From Marinobacter excellens HL-55 (GTDB lineage Bacteria > Pseudomonadota > Gammaproteobacteria > Pseudomonadales > Oleiphilaceae): 64,000 nt of DNA. The notes below the pieces were generated by a model. That model searched no databases and was not told the DNA's origin. It was given only the letters and a program-made list of their open reading frames with translations. This document shows, piece by piece, positions 27,169 to 35,727 of the stretch. Location of the stretch: positions 124,001 to 188,000 of the forward strand of contig LJZQ01000001.1 in assembly GCA_001314845.1 (NCBI GenBank), written 5' to 3'. Made by a program: the position numbers and the translations under genes. Position 1 is the stretch's first letter. Every line of letters begins with the position of its first letter.

Positions 27169-27999
27169 ATGTCTTACATCATGCCTTCGGAATTCGTCAC
27201 TAAAATGGTGGACGCCGGTGAATCGAAAATCTACATGGCCACCCGCGATGTGCTGATCCGGGCATTCATGGCCGGCGCGATCCTGTCATTGGCGGCAGTG
27301 TTTGCGATTACGGTCGCGGTGCAAACCGGCAGCCCGCTGGTCGGTGCCATGCTATTCCCGGTCGGCTTCTGCATGCTGTACCTGATGGGCTTTGATTTGC
27401 TCACCGGCGTATTCATGCTGACCCCACTGGCGCTGCTCGATAAACGCCCGGGCGTCGATACCCAGGGTATTCTGCGCAATTGGGGCTGGGTGTTTCTTGG
27501 TAATTTCGCCGGCGCCCTGACCGTCGCTCTGATCATGGCCTTTGTCTTCACCTACGGCTTCAATATCGAGCCGGGTGCGGTGGGTGACCGGATTGCCGAC
27601 ATCGGCAAAGAGCGCACCCTGGGCTATGCCGAGCATGGCGCGGCCGGATGGTTCACGATCTTTCTGCGGGGCGTGCTGTGCAACTGGATGGTGTCTATGG
27701 GCGTGGTTGGTGCCATGATTTCCACCACCGTTCCCGGCAAGGTGCTGGCCATGTGGATGCCGATCATGCTGTTTTTCTACATGGGCTTCGAGCATTCCAT
27801 CGTCAACATGTTCCTGTTCCCGTTTGCCCTGCTGATGGGTGGCGAATTCGGCATCCTCGATTACTTCGTCTGGAACGAAATCCCGACGGTACTGGGTAAC
27901 CTGGTCGGTGGCCTGTCGTTTACCGGCCTGACCCTCTACGCCACTCACGTGCGCACCGCGCCCAAGCGCACCATGCCAACCGCCTATCAGGAAGGTTAA
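27169..27999 (+). CDS. formate/nitrite transporter family protein (FNT)
   Basis: A 276-residue inner-membrane channel with six main helices. Family marks are IRAFMAGAILSLAAVF near residue 25, the LCNWMVSMGVVGAM segment near 182 and YMGFEHSIVNMFLFP near 205, which includes the pore His. Members pass formate or nitrite. The ATG at 27169 with AGGGG upstream gives the family N-terminus; the longer upstream frame runs through the terminator hairpin and is rejected. The sigma-54 promoter, leader attenuator and a following phosphatase/kinase gene suggest nitrite uptake for nitrogen assimilation. Confidence 0.88.
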   Translation: MSYIMPSEFVTKMVDAGESKIYMATRDVLIRAFMAGAILSLAAVFAITVAVQTGSPLVGAMLFPVGFCMLYLMGFDLLTGVFMLTPLALLDKRPGVDTQGILRNWGWVFLGNFAGALTVALIMAFVFTYGFNIEPGAVGDRIADIGKERTLGYAEHGAAGWFTIFLRGVLCNWMVSMGVVGAMISTTVPGKVLAMWMPIMLFFYMGFEHSIVNMFLFPFALLMGGEFGILDYFVWNEIPTVLGNLVGGLSFTGLTLYATHVRTAPKRTMPTAYQEG

Positions 28000-28028
28000 T
28001 GGCCAACGTCGACTGAACGATTGCTGTA

Positions 28029-28068
28029 CGCAGAAAGCCCGGTGGCCGCATCCATCGGGCTTTCTGCG
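28029..28068 (+). terminator. 13-bp hairpin between FNT and kinase genes
   Basis: A perfect stem CGCAGAAAGCCCG / CGGGCTTTCTGCG with a 14-base loop, 30 bases after the FNT stop. No T-tract follows, so it may reduce rather than stop transcription into the next gene, or stabilise the upstream message. Confidence 0.55.
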
Positions 28069-28089
28069 ATTATTCGAGGCACACCAACC

Positions 28090-29820
28090 ATGACCACCCA
28101 ACTCGCAGTGACAACTGGCCAGCATTCGGACAAGGGTCGCAAGCCGGTCAACCAGGATTTCCATGGACTGCTGATTCCAGACAATCACCAGCTTCATTCC
28201 AAAGGCATTGCGGTGGCCATTGCCGACGGCATCAGCTCCAGCAACGTCAGTCAGATTGCCAGTGAATCGGCGGTTGCAGGATTTCTGAGCGATTACTATT
28301 CGACGCCCGACAGCTGGTCAGTCAAACAATCTGCCCAACGAGTATTGAGGGCCAGTAACGCCTAGCTGCACGCCCAGACGCGTCAAAGCCGGTACCGATA
28401 TGACCAGGACCGGGGCTATGTTTGCACTCTCAGCGTGCTGGTACTGAAATCGGCCACCGCTCACCTCTTCCATGTCGGCGACGCCCGCATCTGCAGGTTA
28501 CAGGACAACTCGCTGGAGCAACTGACCACCGATCACCGGGTCTGGCTCTCTCAGGATGACAGCTGCCTGAACCGGGCCATGGGGCTGAGCCAGCAAGTCG
28601 ACATTGACTATCTTACGGTTCCCGTCTGGCCCGGTGGTGTCTTTGTGCTGGCCACCGACGGCCTGTACGAGCACCTGCCCCAAAGAGAGATCGCCAGAGC
28701 CATCCGGGAAGCCGGTGACGATCTGGACACGGCCGCCCAGCAGCTGGTGGCCACAGCGCTGGCCAACGGTAGTGATGACAATCTGACCCTGCAGATTGTC
28801 CGGGTTGAATCGGTTGCTGCAAGCAGGAGCAACAAAGAGGTCGCTCAGCAGGCACAGCAACTGCCCTTTGCCCCGGAACTGGCATCGGGGCAGGTACTGG
28901 ATGGCTATCGAATCATCCGGTCGATTCATGCCAGTAGTCGCAGCCATGTCTACCTCGCCGCAGACGAACTCAGCGGCCAGCAGGTCGCCCTGAAAGTACC
29001 CGCCGTGGAGACGCAGCAGGACCCCGGAGCACTCTCCGTTTTCGCCACCGAACAGTGGGTAGCCCAACGAATCGACAGCCCTCACGTGGTCCGGGCTTTT
29101 GCGCCGGAACGCCAACGCAGCTGCCTGTACCTGGTGACCGAATACCTGCAGGGAACCAACCTGCGGCAGTGGTTATTGGACAACCCGACGCCGGCTCTGG
29201 AAACTGTCCGACAACTGATCGAGCAGATTGCCCGGGGGCTGCGAGCCTTTCACCGGCTGGAAATGGTGCACCAGGATCTGAAGCCGGAGAACATCCTGAT
29301 CAATACCGAGGGTACCGTGGTGTTGATCGACTTTGGCGCTACCCGGATTGCCGGTCTGCAAGAATTGAACGAGCATCAGGAACCGCACTGGACCCGGGGC
29401 GCTGCCCTGTACAGTGCTCCCGAGAGCTTTCTGGGTGAGCCCACAGGCTGGCAGGCGGATCAGTTTTCACTTGCGGTGATTGCCTATCAGATGCTGACCG
29501 GACAGTTGCCCTACGGCACCCGCGTACCAGGCATCCGCAATCGAAAACAGCTACATGGGCTGAGCTACCACCCGGCCCGATTGCACCGGGACAACCTGCC
29601 GGAATGGATAGACCAGGCACTGGCCCGGGCATTGCACCCTGAACCCCACAAACGCTACCCGGCACTGTCCGAGTTTCTGTTTGATTTGCGCCAGCCCAAC
29701 CCGCAATGGCAAAAACAGCACAGACTGCCGCTGATCGAGCGCCACCCGGTGGTGTTCTGGCAGGGACTCTCGGCGCTGTTGATGTTGGCCCTGATGTTGT
29801 CGTTCGCCTATCGACCCTGA
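28090..29820 (+). pseudogene. bifunctional PP2C phosphatase / Ser-Thr kinase split by an in-frame amber codon
   Basis: From ATG 28090 the frame encodes the start of a PP2C phosphatase (NQDF with metal Asp at residue 23, AIADGISS at 44-51) for 91 residues, then meets TAG at 28363-28365. The same frame continues at once with LHAQTRQSRYRYDQDRGYVC, the rest of PP2C (FHVGDARI, LATDGLYEHL, SDDNLTLQIV), a kinase domain (HQDLKPENI catalytic loop, DFG in IDFGATR, APE in YSAPES) and a C-terminal membrane helix. The amber sits where related proteins, as I recall them, have Trp, so a TGG to TAG change is likely. A GTG at 28435 could start a kinase-only product. Relatives lie in nitrate-assimilation operons. 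Confidence 0.8.
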
Positions 29821-29843
29821 CTGGGCAATTAATTGCCCAGTCA
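29818..29843. repeat. 26-bp perfect palindrome at the kinase stop codon
   Basis: TGACTGGGCAATT followed by its exact reverse complement; the first three bases are the kinase stop codon. There is no T-tract after it on the plus strand. It may be a terminator of unusual form, a transcript-end stabiliser or a dimeric protein site. Confidence 0.7.
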
Positions 29844-29943
29844 GCAAAAGCTCGCCCGCTGGCTAAGCAAGGCTTTGCTCACCACCTTTCCCGGAGCACA
29901 TCAAAATGCACCATAGTTTTGTTTTTATTATATTTTTCAGGGT

Positions 29944-29958
29944 TGGCACGGGCCTTGA
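29944..29958 (+). promoter_or_regulatory. putative sigma-54 promoter of hcp
   Basis: TGGCACGGGCCTTGA matches the -24 element perfectly and the -12 element except that TTGA replaces TTGC. Spacing is canonical. It lies 66 bases upstream of the hcp start behind an AT-rich tract. Sigma-54 control of hcp genes is established in Vibrio and Pseudomonas type VI systems. Confidence 0.55.
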
Positions 29959-30024
29959 TTACTTTCTATCCGTCCAGGGAACACCCCGGGGACGAACACT
30001 CACTTACACGTCATGGAGCAGACT

Positions 30025-30543
30025 ATGCCAACTCCTTGTTATATCAGCATTGAAGGTAAAACTCAGGGTAACATCACCGCTGGCGCATTCACTTCCGATT
30101 CCGTAGGCAACATCTACGTTGAAGGTCATGAAGACGAAGTGCTGGTTCAGGAATTCAGCCACACCGTGCTGGTTCCGACAGACCCTCAGTCCGGCCAGCC
30201 TTCCGGCCAGCGCGTTCATAAGCCTTTTGAGTTTACTGCAGCCCTGAACAAAGCCACCCCCCTGATGTACAACGCCCTGGCTTCCGGTGAAATGCTGCCG
30301 AAAGTCGAGCTCAAGTGGTACCGCACGTCCGTTGAAGGCAAGCAGGAGCACTTTTTCTCTACCATCCTGGAAGATGCAACTATCGTTAATATCGACTGCA
30401 AAATGCCTCACTGCCAAGACCCTGGCAGTGCTGACTTCACCCAGTTGGTCACCGTTGCCCTGTCCTACCGTAAAGTTACTTGGGAACACACCGTAGCTGG
30501 GACTTCTGGCGCTGACGATTGGCGTTCTCCAGTCGAAGCCTAA
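30025..30543 (+). CDS. hcp: Hcp, type VI secretion tube protein (orphan copy)
   Basis: A 172-residue Hcp1-family protein: MPTPCYISIEGKTQGNITAG at the N-terminus, then VLVQEFSHTVLVPTDPQSGQ and KPFEFTAALNKATPLMYNAL are diagnostic. Hcp stacks as hexameric rings forming the inner tube of the type VI secretion system and carries small effectors. GGAG lies eight bases before ATG 30025; an ATG at 30013 contains that site and is rejected. No tss core genes are nearby, so this is an orphan, typically linked to cargo effectors. The genes downstream are AT-rich and of unknown function. Confidence 0.95.
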   Translation: MPTPCYISIEGKTQGNITAGAFTSDSVGNIYVEGHEDEVLVQEFSHTVLVPTDPQSGQPSGQRVHKPFEFTAALNKATPLMYNALASGEMLPKVELKWYRTSVEGKQEHFFSTILEDATIVNIDCKMPHCQDPGSADFTQLVTVALSYRKVTWEHTVAGTSGADDWRSPVEA

Positions 30544-30851
30544 TCAATTCGACGCCACCCAAGGCCCTTGATTCAGGGCTTTGGGATCCTCAACTCAGAA
30601 GTAACCAGCTATGCTGTAATACCTTTAGGTTCTTTATTGCACTATTGTACTGTAAGATCTTGGTGGAAAATCTTTTTGTGTATTGCCCACTCAAACACTC
30701 ATTAATAATTTGAGTCTTCCATGGGTAATAGCTGACAACTGTTTAGCGACCCGGCAAGAGGTCGTCTCATATCGAACTAGGCAGACCAGACCGCCTCGCA
30801 ATCACAAACCTGCTATTTTCTTTTAATAGTCAACCCAAAAGGACTTACTCA
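30544..30851. other. 308-base AT-rich gap after hcp
   Basis: No credible gene. A weak hairpin near 30563-30583 (GGCCCT / AGGGCT) without a T-tract could end the hcp transcript. Base composition falls sharply here and stays low to about 31700, suggesting a boundary of acquired DNA. Confidence 0.5.
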
Positions 30852-31361
30852 ATGAAATTTGGAGCGGCTCTCTTCTTAACTATATTGTTGACAGGGTGTG
30901 CAACCTCTCAAACCACAATATCTTATAGTGGCGATTTTAACCTTCAGGTTCCAACCAAGTTGCTTTCAGGCTCCACCGTTTTCACTGCTGACGGATTATC
31001 AGTAGGATGGCCCGAGGGTAATTTGATTTCTGGTATCGTAATAACAAAAGAACTAGAATCTCTACCAAGTGATTTTGATCTAAAAGATTACCCAAAGTAT
31101 CTTTTTAATATAAAAAATAAAAACGATCTTGATAAAAAAACTGCCAACGTCCTCAAGAGCTCAACCATCGAAATTGATCATTCTTTTGGAATTGACAACC
31201 TCACTATAAAATCAAAATTTGACACGGATATTTATAGCGCCTGCAAAGATGAGAAATGCATTGCATTCATAATAAAAAACAATGTAACCGACCACCTATT
31301 ATCACTCTATTCCCAGGGAATTACTGAAGAAGAACTTATTAGCTTAGCAGAAGGAATCTGA
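30852..31361 (+). CDS. hypothetical lipoprotein, AT-rich
   Basis: A 169-residue lipoprotein with lipobox LLTGCATS (lipidated Cys at residue 16). The first third of the mature part (DFNLQVPTKLLSGSTVFTAD, then GNLISGIVITKE) resembles the lipoprotein at 32398. The remainder is rich in Lys, Asp and Ile, with two cysteines in SACKDEKCIAF that may form a disulfide. AAAAGG precedes the ATG. The next gene starts two bases after its stop, so they form an operon. The family is not recognised. The position after hcp allows, but does not show, a type VI effector or immunity role. Confidence 0.75.
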   Translation: MKFGAALFLTILLTGCATSQTTISYSGDFNLQVPTKLLSGSTVFTADGLSVGWPEGNLISGIVITKELESLPSDFDLKDYPKYLFNIKNKNDLDKKTANVLKSSTIEIDHSFGIDNLTIKSKFDTDIYSACKDEKCIAFIIKNNVTDHLLSLYSQGITEEELISLAEGI

Positions 31362-31362
31362 G

Positions 31363-31698
31363 ATGCTGACCACTAGCGAAAAGGATGCGCTTTATATTTT
31401 AATAGCGGCAACTCTGGGTGATGATCTTTCGATTCGATCTCGAAAGTCCCAATTTAACAATAGGACCTTCGATGTAGTTGAAGACATGATAATTGCAAAC
31501 ATGGATTGCAATGCTAACCTCAGGGAGCTTATTGTCGACTTATTGGGTGGATCATCCATGTTAACAAGAGGCTGGTTGAAACAAATCCTCAAGACATCAA
31601 AAAACAAAATTAAAGAGATGGATCTACACGGATATGGCTGCTTAGTTTCGACAAAATCCAGGTGGAAAAGTGCTATTGTAACATCAGTTATCTGGTAG
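31363..31698 (+). CDS. hypothetical protein
   Basis: A 111-residue, apparently cytoplasmic protein with no signal peptide or membrane helix, mostly helical by eye (LTTSEKDALYILIAATLGDD, later LRELIVDLLGGSSMLTRGWL). It begins one base after the lipoprotein stop (TGAgATG) with AAGGA seven bases upstream, so it is co-translated. It ends immediately before an IS3 fragment, so its C-terminus could be truncated by that insertion. No family recognised. Confidence 0.65.
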   Translation: MLTTSEKDALYILIAATLGDDLSIRSRKSQFNNRTFDVVEDMIIANMDCNANLRELIVDLLGGSSMLTRGWLKQILKTSKNKIKEMDLHGYGCLVSTKSRWKSAIVTSVIW

Positions 31699-31708
31699 CG
31701 CCCCCGAA

Positions 31709-31768
31709 AACAATGCAACGGTTTGTGAGCGCGGCATGAGCAGCGCCAACATCTACAAATGGCGCTGA
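31709..31768 (+). mobile_element. IS3-family orfA fragment
   Basis: A 19-codon stretch reading NNATVCERGMSSANIYKWR and then a stop has the sequence pattern of the helix-turn-helix in IS3-family OrfA transposases. Nothing else of the element remains, so it is a scar. Confidence 0.55.
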
Positions 31769-31914
31769 TAGTGTACCGTCTGGGTAATTCATTAGTCTAA
31801 ATATGACATATTCTCGGGTTCTTATTCGCGGCGGATTTGGGGATTCTGTTTTGGCCCGGCAATCAGCACCTTTCAGCCTCGCTGAAAATGACCAACTGGA
31901 GTTGGAGAGTTGGT

Positions 31915-32358
31915 CACGAACGAGCATGCCAAGTCAGAATTTTTGTCCAAAAAGCACGGATACTTTTGTCCTTGAACACGGACCAATCTCCAAAAGAAGT
32001 TGCTGAAACCCTGAAAATCAGCACGCCCACTGTATTTAAGTGGCGCAGTCGTTTCACGAAACAAGGCGTAACCGGTCTTCAGAATGCACCAAGGCCCGGA
32101 CAGCTCAGGAAGCTGGATCGGAAAACGGTCAAATCGATTCTTGATGACATGGTCAAAAATCTGCCCAAGGAATCTACCCACTGGAGCGCCTGGCTGATGG
32201 CAGAATATGCCAAGATTTCAAAAGGCTGGCAAAAAATAGTTCTTCGTTCCTTTTCTCAACAATTAAACGGCAATCGAATCCAGCTGGATGGGCTCGGCTG
32301 TCAAGTCACTACCGCCAGAAATTATGGCATGGCGATCTGTTTATCAGCAGCCAGTTAA
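31915..32358 (+). pseudogene. truncated IS630-family transposase
   Basis: The open frame contains a recognisable N-terminal IS630 helix-turn-helix region (KARILLSLNTDQSPKEVAET, TPTVFKWRSRFTKQGVTGL, then NAPRPGQLRKLD and the THWSAWLMAE motif). After about codon 130 similarity ends (a probable frameshift or deletion near 32230), and the DDE catalytic domain is absent. It is not expected to be active. It lies between two related lipoprotein genes in the accessory patch. Confidence 0.7.
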
Positions 32359-32397
32359 AAGCACATATAGAATTAACATTGAAATGAGACCCTTACC

Positions 32398-32847
32398 ATG
32401 CCGAGGATAGGCCTAGCTTTAGCATTTGTACTTCTTCTCTCCGGCTGTTCATCGCACTCTCCATTGGTGGTTCAACCATACGGCGAATTAACCATAGAAG
32501 TACCAGATAAGATGTTCTCCTCTGTAAAGGTGAGAGATGGCGAACTTGTGTTTCTGCGAAACGACCGGATCGTAGGTTTTGTTAAATCAGAGGACATCCC
32601 AAGTTCAGTAAGCTCAGGTTCAGCAATCGACACTTCACTGACGCTCTTTGAGAGCGCAAGTCAGGGTTCAAACAAACCAGTTTGGATAGAGCAGATTCCC
32701 GAAGCTCAGGTATTTGGAGTAGTTCAGGGAGAATTTAGAACCGTATTTATCGTACCGAACAGCCAAGCTCAATCACTTATTACATTTCAGGGGCCAGCTG
32801 AAAGCTCATCGTTATTGCGGATAAATGGCGTAAAAATTAGGGAATAG
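32398..32847 (+). CDS. hypothetical lipoprotein, relative of the one at 30852
   Basis: A 149-residue lipoprotein: lipobox LLSGCSSH (Cys at residue 17). The segment YGELTIEVPDKMFSSVKVRD, then ELVFLRNDRIVGFVKSEDIP, lines up with the first part of the 30852 product (VPxK, a hydrophobic strand, G then a charged strand), suggesting divergent paralogues. The C-terminal half is a beta-rich domain with no cysteine. No good Shine-Dalgarno site is seen. Function unknown; possible shared role with the upstream lipoprotein. Confidence 0.7.
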   Translation: MPRIGLALAFVLLLSGCSSHSPLVVQPYGELTIEVPDKMFSSVKVRDGELVFLRNDRIVGFVKSEDIPSSVSSGSAIDTSLTLFESASQGSNKPVWIEQIPEAQVFGVVQGEFRTVFIVPNSQAQSLITFQGPAESSSLLRINGVKIRE

Positions 32848-32876
32848 GGTAACCCTGAGGGATACACGCCAATAAC

Positions 32877-33142
32877 CTAGTGACTCCATGGGCCGGGCGG
32901 GTACCAAACTTTTCGTAGCTGGTCCACCGCTTCAGCCGCAATCAAGGGACTAAGAAACTCAACCACCTCATCCACAACTTCCGAAAATGCCTCTGACACA
33001 TAGTCTTGGCCAAGTCGTTTACGAAAAACCTGCCACTGTCGCTGCTTGCTGGCCACAAAAACGGCGGAAAACGGGATCACCAAAGCCGATATCCAGTTGC
33101 ATCGGAATTCTGGCGAACGGACGCGGCAATGTTTTTGGCCAT
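32877..33142 (-). pseudogene. AbiEii-type toxin remnant
   Basis: Starting from ATG 33142 (AAGGAG upstream) the typical N-terminus MAKNIAASVRQ is joined directly to an out-of-frame RIPMQLDIGFGDPVF, a motif from the middle of AbiEii nucleotidyltransferases, and then, in a third frame, to the C-terminal FRKRLGQDYVSEAFSEVVDE and YPPGPW. A large internal deletion and at least two frame changes make it non-functional. It belonged to a type IV AbiE toxin-antitoxin pair with the remnant upstream of it. Confidence 0.75.
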
Positions 33143-33207
33143 AGTGATCTCCTTGCACATCAGTTATTCCATTGGTTAGGCGCACTCACTTAAAGTCTGG
33201 CTTCCAC

Positions 33208-33661
33208 TTAAGGCGCCATCACATTGGCGACCCGGCAGATTCTCGCGTATTCCATCAGGTTTCCCGGCAGAAAGTTTTTACGGGTGCGGTAAAGCTCCAA
33301 CGCCTCCAGCACCACATCCATCCCAATGCGGTTGCGGAACTTGAAACAGTCCGCCAGGGTTTTCTCCAGGTTGTAGACTTGCAGTGTAATGCCATCCATG
33401 TCCACTTGCTCAATACCCTCACTGAAGGCCCGCCCGGAGAACCGGTAGGCGGGCATCCCGCGCCAACGACAAATGTACCTGATGGGGAATCTGCGTGGTG
33501 ATGCCATGCCAGTCCAGTGCAGAAATCAGGCACAGCACCGCATGGGGAAAACGGGTCGCGACAGCCGCAAGATCCGGGTTTTCAATCGGCGGCAGATCCG
33601 CCAGCCTGAACAGGGTTTGGAGGTGTACCCGTGAGGATCCGGCGGAGCCAGAATCAGACAA
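33208..33661 (-). pseudogene. AbiEi-type antitoxin remnant
   Basis: Two frames carry consecutive parts of an AbiEi antitoxin: the middle (LADLPPIENPDLAAVATRFP, ALDWHGITTQIPHQVHL) in one, then GRAFSEGIEQVDMDG, EKTLADCFKFRNRIGMD and YARICRVANVM in another. The frameshift lies near 33450. The N-terminal winged helix is missing, cut near the 20-bp inverted repeat at 33652-33703. Gene order (antitoxin then toxin) matches intact AbiE operons. Confidence 0.75.
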
Positions 33662-33703
33662 ACTGTCACCACTTATTGATATCTGGTGACAGTTTGTCTG
33701 ATT
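33652..33703. repeat. 20-bp perfect inverted repeat next to the AbiE remnant
   Basis: Arms AATCAGACAAACTGTCACCA and its exact reverse complement are separated by 12 bases. It lies where the antitoxin's N-terminus has been lost, so it looks like joined insertion-element ends, a MITE-like element or a recombination scar rather than a terminator (no T-tract). Confidence 0.8.
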
Positions 33704-33825
33704 ACTATTGATGGCTTAAGTGGCAGCTTCGGCGGACCATAGTAATTTGTATATTCTGTGATTACCCTTGTCGGCTATGTTTCGTACTGTACCTTCAAAC
33801 ATTTCACCCAATTCACGTGAAACCC

Positions 33826-34524
33826 ATGCCCATCCCCAAGCAAACTACTCATAAACTCGGCGCACTCATGTGCCAGGCCACCCGAGATATCCTCTGGGCA
33901 CCGGCTGAAAACCGAATTCAGGCGCAAAACCGGGGGGCCGGGCTGACGCTTCGCATTGGTTCCGGACAGGCCACGTATCACCGTTACGATCCGCGCCATA
34001 AGCAGCATCTGATCAACTATGGAGTGCGGATGATTGCGGCCAAGCATCAGCCGGAAACCGCACTAGGTTGGTTGTCTACCCGGGAAATCCGCGGCCGGGG
34101 TTATTTTGGGGGTGAGGTGAGTGTGCTGAACCTGTTGGCCCATACCTGCTGCCATGAATTTGCCCATTTGCTGCAGCACAGCGCAGGGCAGCGGCATTAT
34201 GGGTCGGTGCACAACCAGCATTTTTATAAAGCGCTAGATGAACTGCACGGCAGCGGGGCGGCCAATGCTACCCGGCAGTATCTGAGCGAACAGGCAGCGT
34301 TGGCCGACATTGAACTCTCGGGTTCAGCCTTTAAGCTGCCCAACCCAATTCAGGCCCTAAGGCAATGGCAGATTGGGGATGCCGTGCGTTTTGGTCACGG
34401 ACGCATTGAGAAAAAAGGTGAAGTCATCCGGGTAAACCGCAAAACCTGTACCGTTCTGGTCAGCCACCAATCCCGTTTGCTGCGCTATCGGGTGCCTCTA
34501 CAGCTGTTGAGCCCTGCAGCTTGA
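33826..34524 (+). CDS. SprT-like zinc metalloprotease-domain protein
   Basis: A 232-residue protein. The motif CCHEFAHLLQH near residue 110 is an HExxH-type zinc site, followed about 20 residues later by HNQHFYKALDEL, an arrangement seen in SprT/WSS-like and DUF45-like proteins. The C-terminal 50 residues (AVRFGHGRIEKKGEVIRVNR, then VLVSHQSRLLRYRVP) look like a small beta-barrel. Cytoplasmic; no signal peptide. The substrate is unknown. A GTG at 33817 is an alternative start; neither start has a clear ribosome-binding site. Confidence 0.75.
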   Translation: MPIPKQTTHKLGALMCQATRDILWAPAENRIQAQNRGAGLTLRIGSGQATYHRYDPRHKQHLINYGVRMIAAKHQPETALGWLSTREIRGRGYFGGEVSVLNLLAHTCCHEFAHLLQHSAGQRHYGSVHNQHFYKALDELHGSGAANATRQYLSEQAALADIELSGSAFKLPNPIQALRQWQIGDAVRFGHGRIEKKGEVIRVNRKTCTVLVSHQSRLLRYRVPLQLLSPAA

Positions 34525-34918
34525 TTGCCAATCACTGCGGGCGTGGATATCAGGGCTTGGGCCACGTAGGGCATAGCGTGTTCCAGTCTGACTCGTCTGC
34601 ACGAATTAACAGGCCAGAATCACCAGCTTCATCATCGTGCAAGTCGCCCCATCCCGGGGCATCCATATCGCCAATCACAGGCGACACTAAGGGGCCAGAA
34701 TTATTAGCTCACTGAATTTATTAGACTTATAAAGTTGGCACGAAAATCGCTTTAAATAAATCAAGGACGACTGTCCCGGCCAAGGAATCAGGCTAGACCA
34801 TCAGATCATTGTTGTTGGCATTGGCGCCGGACCATCTGTTCTCTTTCGAGAGCATGATGCTCCGGCTTTTTTCGTTTGGAAAGGCAGCGTCGACCGCCGC
34901 CTGAGCCGAGCTTTGAGA
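34525..34918. other. 394-base non-coding stretch with a possible terminator
   Basis: No gene is visible. Two imperfect direct copies of GGCCAGAAT-like sequence (about 34611 and 34692) and a GTCGCC / GGCGAC inverted pair suggest mobile-element debris. At 34826-34872 a GCCGGA / TCCGGC stem encloses a second hairpin (GAGCAT / ATGCTC) and is followed by T6, resembling a plus-strand Rho-independent terminator, perhaps of the metalloprotease gene or of a small RNA. Confidence 0.45.
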
Positions 34919-35584
34919 TCAGCTCAGGAACTGGACGTTCTCGTGCATCGGTGCCCGGGGACTGGTGATCTGGTTCACCGGGCTGTCGGGATTGGCGTAG
35001 CCGATTGCCATGCCGGTGAAGACTTTGCGGCCCTCGGGCAGGTCGAGGAATTCAGCGATGGATTTCGGGTACACCGACCAGGATTCCTGGGCGCAGCTGT
35101 CGAGGCCTTCGGCCCGTAACAACAGCATGATGGTTTGCAGAATCATGCCCAGGTCGGACCACTGGGGCGGGCCCATGTTGTCGTCGACGGTGCAGAACAG
35201 GCCCACGGGGGCGCCGAAGAATTCAAAATTACGCTTGAACCATTCAAAGCGGGCGGCTTTGTCTTCCCTGGGGATGTCGAGCTGACGGTACATGAGTTCG
35301 CCAATTTCGAAGCGGCGGTCCCGGTAGGGTGACTGCAATTTGGGTGGGTAGATTTCGTATTCCGGCACTTCGCTAAAGCCTTTGCTCACTTTCTCGCGCA
35401 TCAGGCTCTTCAGTCGGGCCAGAGCGTCACCGGTCACCAGATGCAGGTGCCAGGGTTGCAGGTTGCCGCCGGAGGGGGCTCGGGTGGCGGTTTCAATCAC
35501 TTTGCGAAGGGTGGCCTCGGAGACCGGGGTGCCCAGGAAATCCCGGACGGATCTACGGGACTGGACGGCGTGTTGTACATCCAT
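34919..35584 (-). CDS. nitroreductase family protein
   Basis: A 221-residue FMN-dependent NAD(P)H oxidoreductase. The N-terminal SRRSVRDFLGTPVSEATLRK and APSGGNLQPWHLHLVTG are the FMN-binding signature, and GLDSCAQESWSVYP near residue 155 is typical of the family. The usual length is about 220. ATG 35584 gives the normal N-terminus; upstream in-frame ATGs (35605, 35668) add atypical sequence. Substrates in the family include nitroaromatics and quinones; none can be assigned. Confidence 0.92.
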   Translation of the reverse strand: MDVQHAVQSRRSVRDFLGTPVSEATLRKVIETATRAPSGGNLQPWHLHLVTGDALARLKSLMREKVSKGFSEVPEYEIYPPKLQSPYRDRRFEIGELMYRQLDIPREDKAARFEWFKRNFEFFGAPVGLFCTVDDNMGPPQWSDLGMILQTIMLLLRAEGLDSCAQESWSVYPKSIAEFLDLPEGRKVFTGMAIGYANPDSPVNQITSPRAPMHENVQFLS

Positions 35585-35727
35585 TGAAGACAGCTCCCAA
35601 ATCATCGTTGTTGTTTGAACAGACTCAGCCTGAGCCCCAGTATGGGGGCCGCCTCGATGCTTGACCACCCCACAAGACCGGTTTAGTCTCCGGCAACATC
35701 ACAAGGTCGATCGAGGGTATCCGGATC

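Noticed and set aside
30519..30713. Open frame of 64 residues after hcp
   Set aside because: It overlaps the hcp end out of frame, has no ribosome-binding site and looks like AT-rich noise.
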